Shown: positions 55,944 to 64,000 of the stretch, in pieces | Layout of the letters: each line of letters opens with the position of its first letter | Numbering within the stretch: position 1 is the stretch's first letter | NCBI RefSeq assembly: GCF_035222375.1 | Contig: NC_085891.1 | Coordinates: 620,001 to 684,000 of the forward strand | DNA length: 64,000 nt | Direction of reading: 5' to 3' | Source of the DNA: Podospora pseudocomata | Lineage: Eukaryota > Ascomycota > Sordariomycetes > Sordariales > Podosporaceae | Notes under the pieces: generated by a model | The model's input: the letters and a program-made list of their open reading frames with translations, nothing else | Database searches by the model: none | Told to the model about the DNA's origin: nothing | Program-made: the position numbers and the translations under genes

Positions 55944-57921
55944 GATGAATGCTTTGCTACGCAGCCGCCGATACTGTGTTAGGGCCTGTAGGATAAGGTA
56001 TAACGGCGACGGATGATTCCACAGTCGTCAACATGTTGAACCCCTTTATACTCATTCTCTTACACAGCTCTCTTTCTCTTCGATCGGGGACTCCGTGTAT
56101 ACAATGACATAAGTACGGTATAATATTGAACGCCCTTGCCTCATTCAAAAAGGCTATCGCGGTTAGGGTGCAATACTGTGCAAGACACAAGCTGAGTGTG
56201 GATGAATCCGAAGCTTTTGAGTGGTCAATTCTTCATCACGCCGACACCACCTGCATCAGGGATTCAGCTCTGACCAAATGCAGATCCTAACAGGCCAATC
56301 TCAACCACCTGAACAAGTCACCCTCACACACCTTGCGCTGATCACCGACTCGGATTTATGCAAAGACAAGCCCAGGCCATGAGCATTCAGCCCTATGAAA
56401 TGATGCCATCCTAGTGGCAGGCACGAGAGTACCTGTTAACAGTTTAACCGGCGCGGACGAACCCGATGGTTTGGCATCCCAGATAACTTTATATCGATCA
56501 AGTGCGGCAGAGGTAGGTTCCGTATTTTATGGGGATTATCCTTTCCATCAGTTTTAAACCTTGTAGTTGTATGTACTGGAATCTCTTTGAAAAGCTGAAA
56601 AGCGTGCCCACCATTAACCATCTGAACCCCTCAGCCCCTGACCCCCTGACACGCTTTTCTGACTGTAGTTGAATCATCGCAAGCACTCGATCCCGCATTT
56701 ACAAAAGGCTATCTCAACAGCATACAATCACACAGGTGAAGAGGAGCACCACGTCCCTAACATTCACCCTATCAGCTTTATGCATTGAGCGGAACGGAGG
56801 CAACATCACTCAGTAATCTTGGACAAGAAAGCGAGTTTCCAATGGCTATGCACTCCATAAACGGAGACGTTCGCTTCATCCCGTCCCTCCTTCATAGCGG
56901 AAGCCCTCATTCATCACCGACCGTAGTGACATCACTGCCCATGCGTTGCGAGGAAGCGAGTATGAATTTGCTGCGGCGGTATCGCTTGTAGCAGGTAGCC
57001 AGTGCCTTCCGTCTATTTCTCTCCACAATCAACACCTCCTGGGAGAACCTTGGCTGCATCTTGTCCGGCATCGAAGGCGCTTTGTCGGCAACGATTCCCG
57101 ACGGGAAGGCTACTTTGACACCCAAGATAACCTGGTTCCCTGCCATGTTTCAAGATCGACGATGTGGATACCCAACCGCTTGGGCACCTGCCAATACTTC
57201 TTTTTGTAGTGGCTAGCCCATAGACTCAAGCATCTACCGCCTGTTATAAGCTTTACTATCGAGTAAAGATTAGTCCAAACTCCGAGAACTAACCTCAGGA
57301 AGAGGGAGTTCAGTACAAGCCTATGATATGGTAGCGGTAGACCTAATATATAGCAGGTCATGTAAGCGCAGTCTAGACCTGGCTTGGCATCTTCATGCAC
57401 TTGAAGTCGACGACGGATGACTTGTCAAAAAAAACCTCGAGACGGGACGTCATCCGCCGTTGCCCCGGTTTTTGGGATCGTGGCGGACGGCAGTCCCATT
57501 CCGTCTTGCCGCATTGATTAACCAAGTGATTAACCGCCTCGCGGTCCACCAATCGTCTCTCTCCACCCAACCCGGTTTTGGAAGCTATCACGCACCCCGG
57601 ACCACGTGTTGGGTGGTATTCGTGTGGGGTACAACACCAAGATCTGTTCACGGGACGCCGTTGGGAATCGCCGAGCGAGCGGTAAACAGGAGGAGCCGCA
57701 GCGAACAGACTGGAAATTGGAGGACCGCCGGAGCCGGCGCGACTTTCCAATGAAAAGTTCCAAAGAACAGGATTGTAGAATACCACCGTGGAGGCCTTGG
57801 GTGTGGACTTGTATAAATCCATCCATGGCCGCCATCTTCCAGGGCTGATGATTGTGACAGCCTTCAGCTTGCCTTGACAACTCCAAAGCAGCCGCCTCCA
57901 GCACCTTCACAATCAGCAGCC
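55944..57921. other. Intergenic region upstream of the AA9 gene
   Basis: About 2 kb. Near the AA9 start are a CACGTG E-box (57603-57608) and a GTGGGG word (57624-57629) of the kind bound by the carbon catabolite repressor CreA. Both are short and may be chance. No gene is recognised. Confidence 0.45.
57811..57818 (+). promoter_or_regulatory. TATA box of the AA9 gene
   Basis: ACTTGTATAAATCCATCC lies about 110 bp upstream of the start codon. Confidence 0.65.
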
Positions 57922-58967
57922 ATGAAGTCCTTCACAGCTACCGCCCTGGCGGCCCTCTTGGCCCAGCAAGCCGCCGCCCATTCCACCTTCCAACAGCTCT
58001 GGGTTGATGGAACCGACTTCGGCAGCCAATGTGCCCGTCTTCCTCAGTCCAACTCTCCCATCACCAACTACAACTCCAATGACATGCGCTGCAACATCAT
58101 CGGCACCAGACCCCAGGTCAAGTGCCCAGTCCGCGCTGGTGGCACCGTCACTGTTGAGATGCACGCTGTAAGTGAAGCCACAATTGTCTGGACAGAAAAA
58201 GAGAGCAAACCCACTGACATGTATAAAAGCAAAACGGCGATCGCAGCTGCTCCCAGGAGGCTATTGGTGGCGCCCACCACGGCCCCGTTTCCGTCTACCT
58301 CACCAAGGTCTCTGACGCCCTTACCGCCGATGGTTCCACCGGCTGGTTCAAGATCTTTGACGATGGCTGGCGCAAGAACCCCTCCGGCCGCGTTGGTGAC
58401 GATGATTTCTGGGGCACCAAGGATCTCAACGCTTGCTGCGGCAAGATGAACGTCAAGATCCCATCCGACATCCCCTCGGGTGACTACCTCCTCCGTGCCG
58501 AGGCTATTGCCCTCCACGCTGCCGGTGGTGCCGGTGGTGCTCAGCCATACATGACCTGCTACCAAATCACCGTCTCCGGCGGCGGCAGCGCCAGCCCCCC
58601 TACTGTGTCCATCCCCGGACACTTCAAGGCCTCCGACCCCGGCGTCCAGGTCAACATCCACGGTGCCATGACCAACTATGTCATCCCCGGCCCCCCTGTG
58701 TATGCCGGCGGCAGCACCAAGGTTGCCGGAAGCGCGTGCAGCGGCTGCGAGGCCACCTGCGCTGTCGGCAGCTCCCCCACCACCAGCCTTACTCCTCCTG
58801 TTTCCACCAGCACTCCTGCTCCCGGCAACGGCGGCGGCGGCAGCCCCGGTGGCTGCACTGTTCAGAAGTACGGCCAGTGCGGTGGTCAGGGCTACACTGG
58901 CTGCACCACTTGCGCTGCTGGTTCGACTTGCAACACCACCAACCAGTGGTATCACCAGTGCGTGTAA
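57922..58967 (+). CDS. AA9 lytic polysaccharide monooxygenase with CBM1
   Basis: Exons 57922-58167 and 58230-58967 give 327 residues. AA9 enzymes use copper and O2 or H2O2 to cleave crystalline cellulose oxidatively outside the cell. The signal peptide (1-19, ending QQAAA) is cut so that His20 (HSTFQQLWVDG) becomes the N-terminal copper ligand. The second histidine is in GGAHHGPVSVYL (about H98) and the axial Tyr in QPYMTCYQITV (about Y189), so the histidine brace is complete. A Ser/Thr/Pro- and Gly-rich linker (260-290) leads to a family 1 cellulose-binding module (291-327, QKYGQCGGQGYTGC...WYHQCV) with its cysteines and aromatic residues. Length and order match fungal AA9-CBM1 enzymes. The 62 bp intron has a consensus GTAAGT donor. 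Confidence 0.95.
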
Positions 58968-59796
58968 AGAATGAACGAACTAGGCCTCATGGGTGGCAGC
59001 ATGTGAAGGAGTATTGTCTGGTAGAGGCACAAATTCTTGTATATACTTTTGGTCTTGTCCAACACAAATATAGCATTTGCATATCGCGACATTCTTGCAT
59101 GTCTGTCTCTTAGGTGCCTGTGATGGTGGCGATTTCATAAACAAAGGCTGCGGACCAGATAAGAAGGACCGCAATCGTGCCCAGGTGGCTTTAGATACGG
59201 GTGGTTTGACGCACATATGATGCTTTGATCACGCTGCAATGCAAGTCAACGGCGATACCCGACTGAAACAGCACCAAAGCTGCCGCTACTGCCACTAAGC
59301 CACCACCTTCTGACGTCTTCATATGCTGTTCGGGCATGAGTAGCCCTATCTTCTCTTCCTGTCCGGCTCGTCAGATGTCAAGTTCAACTTAAAACTGCCG
59401 CTGTTCAGCCGTCTGCTATTCGGTGCACCAGTCACACGACACCGAAAATGCCGGAGGTGCATATGCATCCATTCGGCCCAAGGGGGGCCGATGACCACCT
59501 TCATCGCTTTTGAATTCGGTGCCTAGTGATTTTGCAGTTCGTTCCTGAAAATTCCAGCTTCTTTAAGATTCGAGGTTGCCTACCTACCACCCTTTCTTCC
59601 AAACCCGAGCACAAGAGGGTATCCCATTGGTCCAACCCGAAAGCCAGTCCGAGAGTGTGCTTCGTGGCCCAATATAAAATCGAAAGCTCTCTCATCCATT
59701 GCTACAAGCCCCTCTTTTCGTTCTTCCATCATCTGACATCATCCGTCACACACAAGCTACCAGCGCACCTCCCTGACAGAACAACACCACATCGAC
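58968..59796. other. Intergenic region
   Basis: 0.8 kb between the AA9 gene and the next small gene. The last 100 bp are a C/A-rich leader. Nothing else is recognised. Confidence 0.5.
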
Positions 59797-60346
59797 ATGT
59801 CTCGCAACTGGCCCATCGACGGCGACAACTCCGACATCCCCCACGGCTTCAAACGAATCGAATACGACGCCGACGCCCGCGTGTACATTTACCAAAAAGG
59901 CACCCAGCTCTACGCCGCCCGAAGCAACACCTCCCCCATGACTCCCATCCCCAACCGCGCAGCATCCAACATTTCCCCTGAAGGCTTCCGACAGGGCTTC
60001 CCCAATGCCGACAGAGATGAGGACAAGAATGGGGTGCGGCAGGTGCTCAAGCGGAGAGTCACGGGAATTACTCGATCAATCACCCGGCGAGTGACGGGAC
60101 GGAAACCAAACAGTTATGGATACCAGAAAGAGAACCGGGTCGGGCGGTCTTCGTCTCGGTCTTGCCCGTCAGGCTTTTTGCCGGATGAGAAGGAGGATCC
60201 GTTTGGGGATTACGCTAGTTATGAGGATGAGAGGCCCGCGACGACGTTCGACGAAATTTTCGGTGAGTGGCACTATTTCCTGAGGCCTTCGTTTTCATAC
60301 CCTTTTTCTGTTTTCTCTAAAAATACTGGTGAGAATAGATGGATAA
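59797..60346 (+). CDS. Small conserved-looking hypothetical protein
   Basis: Exons 59797-60262 and 60339-60346 give 157 residues; the last exon adds only 8 bases, two codons and the stop. The protein starts MSRNWPIDGDNSDIPHGFKR, then IEYDADARVYIYQKGTQLYA, a short beta-like segment that recurs in fungal proteins of unknown role. A basic middle part follows (LKRRVTGITRSITRRVTGRK), and an acidic end (DEKEDPFGDYASYEDERP). No signal peptide or membrane helix is visible. Reading through the intron instead would add about 27 residues, so the 3' end is uncertain. Confidence 0.65.
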
Positions 60347-60751
60347 AGTGAGTGGTGGCTAACGGCTTCATCGGCGAATTATAGCAAAAATGCCGAGAAT
60401 GAATACTGTTTGATCAACCATGACTGAGGGTGGCCTCCATCAGATTTGAATGTGGCACGTTATGAAGTTAAAATGTGAATGTATATAGTCAGAGGACTCA
60501 CTCGGATCTGTTGCGGTCTTGGTGTAATGCTGCAAGCCGGTCTGAGATATCGTTCACCTTCTTCAATGCGCAGAAAGGGAAGATACATTTCGGCATCAAG
60601 CCAGGTATCGGGGGTCTCAGGAGAAACTTTATGTTTCGGAGAAGTTGTCGACAATATGTTGTTAAATCTGATGGCAGGTAAACTCCTAGAGAAGATGTGC
60701 AGGGATGCGCAGCTGGTTTGGCGTTGTGTGAGAAAAGAAAGCAAAAAACAA
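60347..60751. other. Intergenic, hypothetical gene to tRNA
   Basis: No gene is recognised. The right end holds the Pol III terminator of the minus-strand tRNA, a T run read on that strand. Confidence 0.5.
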
Positions 60752-60849
60752 GGGCTCAATCGGGGATCGAACCCGAGACCTCGCACAAACACTCCTTAGA
60801 AGTGTGGGAACAGCCCGAAGCGCGAATCATACCACTAGACCATTGAGCC
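60752..60849 (-). tRNA. tRNA-Pro (CGG) with an intron
   Basis: The minus strand begins GGCTCAATGGTCTAGTGGTA with a typical A box. The anticodon stem CGCGC/GTGCG encloses a TTCGGG loop with anticodon CGG. The T arm reads TCGGGTTCGATCCCCGA, and the acceptor end TTGAGCC pairs with GGCTCAA. About 26 nt between the anticodon loop and the 3' stem half form the intron, directly after anticodon +1 as usual in eukaryotes. A short T run follows on the same strand. Confidence 0.92.
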
Positions 60850-61262
60850 TTGTTGGTTGTCAATGTTCGGATGTTGTGTACGTAACACTACTGGCTGGGC
60901 GTGGCTTGGCAGTCTTGGTGCGTAATCGATCACCACCACCAAGCGGTTGATGATGCCATCAAGATGCATGCAACGAAAATGGATAGAGAAAAAACCTCTG
61001 GAGTTCTAGAGACGAGCTAGTCCATCGTCAGTTTGAGATTAGAATCACGCCATTGGTTAACATACAAGCACAGTACCTACAATATGAAACATTCCTGCTC
61101 GATGCTATAGGTTGGATGACCTGGAAATGGGCCACCCACGGTAATGGACCACGCCCCCACACCAGCCACACAACCTTGATGAGATTACCCCTGAATGCTT
61201 ACACTCCCCACCACAAGACCAATATTGGGTCAATTTATATGGGAGTTATACCAAAATGAAGC
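60850..61262. other. Spacer between tRNA and transposon relic
   Basis: No coding feature is seen. The far terminal inverted repeat of the relic transposon should lie here, but I could not identify it. Confidence 0.45.
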
Positions 61263-61876
61263 TCAATCACTGTCTGAGTCAGACATTTCGTCTGCTTCCC
61301 TCTTGCGCCGAGTTTGAACCCGATGATGTGCGCTGCGCCGTACAGGCTCGGCTGGCACCGGCTGCTCCACATCCTCCTTGGGCACCGCTTCTTCCACCAC
61401 CACCCTCCCTTCAATTTAGGCCTCTTCCAGTTCACAAAGCCTTATAAACTTGGAATTCGAATCTTCTCTATTAAACTTACGCCTTTTCCTTGCTTCCTGG
61501 GCTTTGTGGGCATTCTGTTAGTGCCTTGCCGCATTAGCCTTGTGGATTGATACCTCTAATCTTAGGGTGAGTATAGTACTGGTGAGATTCTTTGCGGCAA
61601 AAGGTTTTCCCGCCTCCGTAGCGCTATTGAGTAGGTCCCTGACCTCCCTGGCCACCAGGGAGTTTCCCACGGTACGGAAAGTAGGTGGTATAGAAGAGAG
61701 ATCCAACGGCACCGCAGGGACTACCACTTGGCTTGAAGAGAGCGGTTTGCGCTTACGTATGGGCCACAGGCCTGTTCCACGCCAGCCGCCGGCAATATTT
61801 TCCTTCCTAAAGCCCTACTTACGGGCAAGGTCATACAGCCGGACCAAGTCCACCTTGCCGTCAGGCGTATAGTTAG
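61263..61876 (-). pseudogene. Decayed Fot/pogo-type transposase, 3' part
   Basis: One minus-strand frame reads TPDGKVDLVRLYDLARK, a stop, then GFRKENIAGGWRGTGLWPIR and KRKPLSSSQ. This is the pattern near the C-terminus of fungal Fot/pogo DDE transposases (Y-x-x-AR...NI-x-x-GW-x-x-TGLWP). The frame goes on through REVRDLLNSATEAGKPF and a basic KAQEARKRRKFNRED segment to an acidic end (EADEMSDSDSD, stop at 61263-61265). Three in-frame stops (61815-61817 TAG, 61518-61520 TAA, and a TAA near 61.41 kb) break it. The upstream part is cut at 61876 by the LTR retrotransposon, whose first base falls inside a codon of this frame. Confidence 0.72.
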
Positions 61877-62470
61877 TGTTAAAATGCAGCATTTATTCAT
61901 GGAATTTTACAGCACTTGTTTATGGAATTCTGCGCCCACACTGTTCTCAACGGCTCGCCCACAGCGCTCTCAACGGCTCGCTCACAAGTACTCTCAACGG
62001 CTCCCAGGACTCCTCACCGGATCTCCGGACAGACTCTCGTTTGGACCTCCGGACAAGCTCTTGACCGGACCTCCGAACAATGAGAGATATGAGAAGCATC
62101 ATGAGCGACTCGAGCACCTCATCGACAATGAGATCATAGATCCAGGTCACTGGATAAGGATGATAAGGAAGTTCAGGTGCTCATAAAGAGCCCTCTTCCA
62201 ATTGCAATGGTTTTCCTGCTTCTTTCTTTCCTTAAGAAATAATAAGTCAAGACAGTCAATAAGATTGATCATTTACAGTATCTTATGAGACTACAGCATC
62301 TCAGTTCACTACTCTCTGTATTGCAGGTAATACCTGTTGCACTTTCTTTCTTCGACAACCGCGTCGTCGTACTTAGCAGCACAGTCCGACACTCGCCAAG
62401 TTCTTGGGTAATTGCTTCACCCTCCTGAGACGCCTGTAGTTACAGTGCTCTCAGCGACCCCATTCTAACA
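61877..62470 (+). repeat. 5' long terminal repeat
   Basis: 594 bp starting TGTTA and ending TAACA, perfect 5-base inverted ends of the TG...CA type. The primer site begins at the next base. The bases before it, GTTAG (61872-61876), are the presumed target-site duplication. Two families of short direct repeats lie inside. The 3' LTR is outside the window, so the boundary rests on end structure alone. Confidence 0.75.
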
Positions 62471-62482
62471 GGTTATGAGCCC
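62471..62482 (+). other. Primer binding site, half initiator tRNA-Met type
   Basis: GGTTATGAGCCC follows the LTR end directly and is complementary to the anticodon stem-loop of fungal initiator tRNA-Met (GGGCTCATAACC). Copia and Ty5 prime from this internal tRNA region, not from the 3' end. Confidence 0.7.
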
Positions 62483-62618
62483 GGGCTTACTTCTAAGCCT
62501 CGGCGAGTATCACTGCACTGCGTTTCCAAAACGACACAAAGGTCATAGTACCTGGACCTCGAACCTTCATCGCTGCCTCCAGCTCTCTACGGTTCACTCT
62601 CCAAGCCCCACAGTGGGT

Positions 62619-64000
62619 ATGGACTCCGGTATGGCAGACCAAACTCCCACAGATCCCCAAGCCATTTCCAATGCCCAGTCCGAACAGCTTGCGGCACGGC
62701 TCGAATCACAACTCAATAAACGGCTCCAGAATATCACTGAAGAGTTCCAGGCTGCAATCCAAGCCCAGAACGTTCAAATCAACAAGTTACTGGCGGCTTT
62801 TTCAACACCCTCCAGTTCCTCCACAGTCTCCGGTAGTGGCTCAACACCATCAGCCACCACATCACCCACTCCAGCAATTGTCAATCTCTCATCGAATGAC
62901 CTCGTCAAACAAGGCCTTCAGCTTAATGAGAAGGAAAAGCTCACGGGTCCAGACAACTATCGCCAATGGATCCAGGCCCTCTCCATTCAACTGAGAATCC
63001 TTGAGGTCACAGGTTTTCTTGAGAATCCAACAGCAGTGGTCTCAATCCTCTCTGATGCTCAGAAAGCCTACCTGGTTTTAACCATTCGCAACACACTTGC
63101 TCAGGGTCCCCTGGCTACCATTGAATCAGAAGACTGCCCTGCAGTCATCTTCAATCGCTTGAGAGCTCAATATGCTCCAGCGCAGCCAGTGTTGAGAGAC
63201 AAACTCTACAAGACTTACCACTCGTTGAAATTCGACAGATCGATGTCTGTGGTTGACTTCAACGCCAACTTCAACACTCTCATTGCCAGACTCTCAAGCC
63301 TAGGAGTCACAATTCAGTCTACTGATCAGGTTAATCATTACCTGAATTCCCTGGAATCTAACTTTCCACAATGGTGTGAGCGCTCCAAAGCTCTACTTCG
63401 TCATCGTCGATTCCTTGGACCTCCCTCCGGAGGAGACTTGAGCTTGAGTTTCTTCCAGGAAGACCTGCTGGCCGAGACCGGGGATAGCACATCCACGACC
63501 TACCAAGCACTCTCTTCGCTGCAAAATCAACGCCGCAATGCCACCAAGGACGGTAAAACGCCTCAGGATAAGTCCAAGGACCAGGGATCTACTGGTACCT
63601 CTGGCACCTCCACCACTACCGGCAATAGGTATCGGAAACGTGGAAAAGGTGGCAACAAGCCAAAGAAGCAGAATTCGCAGGCCTCTTCACAAGAGTCTTC
63701 GAACCGGAAGGACCCCACTCTCGCTGCTTTTCCAATCGGATTTCACTTGGGGACTGGATTCTTCAACATACCGGAAGAACCAGAGGACTCTACCAGCCAA
63801 CCTTCCAATTATGCTTGCAAAACTCTGCGAGAGTCCTGGCTATTCGATACCGGTTCCACTGTTCATATCTGCAATAACAGGGACCTGTACACACAATTCT
63901 ATGAGTCTGAGGATCTGAACACCATCTCAACAGGTGGTGGTCCAGTCAGGCCACAAGGCCAAGGGACCGTGAGGATCAACTTCTACATTGGAACTACCGA
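62619..64000 (+). CDS. Retrotransposon Gag-Pol polyprotein, N-terminal part (runs off the window)
   Basis: The frame opens at the ATG at 62619 (MDSGMADQTPTDPQ) and stays open for 460 codons to the edge. The Gag region has a short coiled-coil segment, then LTGPDNYRQWIQALSIQLRI, typical of Copia Gag, and YKTYHSLKFDRSMSVVDFN. A basic region (RYRKRGKGGNKPKKQ) stands where a CCHC zinc knuckle is often found, and no such knuckle is present. The protease follows in the same frame with WLFDTGSTVHICNN (catalytic Asp about residue 410). No stop or frameshift is seen, so the copy may be young. Gag and Pol seem fused in one frame, as in Drosophila copia and Ty5. Confidence 0.85.
   Translation, partial: MDSGMADQTPTDPQAISNAQSEQLAARLESQLNKRLQNITEEFQAAIQAQNVQINKLLAAFSTPSSSSTVSGSGSTPSATTSPTPAIVNLSSNDLVKQGLQLNEKEKLTGPDNYRQWIQALSIQLRILEVTGFLENPTAVVSILSDAQKAYLVLTIRNTLAQGPLATIESEDCPAVIFNRLRAQYAPAQPVLRDKLYKTYHSLKFDRSMSVVDFNANFNTLIARLSSLGVTIQSTDQVNHYLNSLESNFPQWCERSKALLRHRRFLGPPSGGDLSLSFFQEDLLAETGDSTSTTYQALSSLQNQRRNATKDGKTPQDKSKDQGSTGTSGTSTTTGNRYRKRGKGGNKPKKQNSQASSQESSNRKDPTLAAFPIGFHLGTGFFNIPEEPEDSTSQPSNYACKTLRESWLFDTGSTVHICNNRDLYTQFYESEDLNTISTGGGPVRPQGQGTVRINFYIGTT

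Larger units (their letters stand above)
61877..64000 (+). mobile_element. Ty1/Copia LTR retrotransposon, 5' part
   Basis: The order is 5' LTR, half-tRNA primer site, a short leader, then one long frame with Gag features followed by an aspartic protease motif. The element continues past the window edge, where integrase, reverse transcriptase, RNase H and the 3' LTR are expected. The Copia assignment rests on the Gag/protease type and the primer site, because the diagnostic order of integrase and reverse transcriptase is not visible. Confidence 0.82.

Noticed and set aside
61540-61872. 110-codon plus-strand frame before the LTR
   Set aside because: The opposite strand carries the transposase relic with the GLWP motif, which explains this sequence better.
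1-64000. CRISPR arrays, bacterial operons or prophage features
   Set aside because: None is present. Introns, gene families and an intron-containing tRNA show a eukaryotic fungal chromosome.

Overview
The window is nuclear DNA of a filamentous ascomycete, most likely Sordariomycetes and probably Sordariales. The evidence is spliced genes with short GT-AG introns (mostly 50-80 bp), fungal-only families (Akr1, Atg27, Erg24, AA9 lytic polysaccharide monooxygenase with CBM1, GH3, GH12, GT32, DUF7923/CCCH, Zn2Cys6), long GC-rich intergenic spaces and fungal-type transposons. There are no operons. Gene models below were built by hand from splice signals, reading frame and family motifs. Except where noted, exon lengths sum to a multiple of three.

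Left part (1-19 kb). A GH12 glucanase with a GPI-like tail (-) is divergent from a UDP-glucose 6-dehydrogenase (+). After a 3.3 kb gap and a Ser/Arg-rich hypothetical gene come a type II membrane protein with sugar-enzyme features (-), an acyltransferase-3 membrane protein (-) and a GT32 alpha-mannosyltransferase-like protein with a coiled-coil tail (+). Nucleotide-sugar supply, two candidate glycan enzymes and an O-acyltransferase so close together suggest a cell-surface or extracellular polysaccharide locus. This is my main candidate for an undescribed system.

Middle part (19-43.6 kb). Mostly housekeeping and conserved genes: a CCCH/DUF7923 protein, an acidic hypothetical protein, a secreted dienelactone hydrolase, the palmitoyltransferase Akr1 (divergent from SRP receptor beta), cystathionine beta-synthase, a small secreted protein, a compact phosphatidylinositol-phosphate kinase-like protein, a SnoaL/pathogen-related-like protein, Atg27 (divergent from sterol C-14 reductase Erg24), and the very intron-rich snRNP gene SmD2.

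Right part (43.6-64 kb). A plant-cell-wall set: secreted GH3 beta-glucosidase, a Zn2Cys6 regulator, a CYTH-like protein and an AA9 monooxygenase with a cellulose-binding CBM1. Then come a small hypothetical gene and an intron-containing tRNA-Pro(CGG). The window ends in a Ty1/Copia retrotransposon (LTR, half-tRNA primer site, open gag-pol frame running off the edge) inserted into the coding sequence of a decayed Fot/pogo-type transposase.
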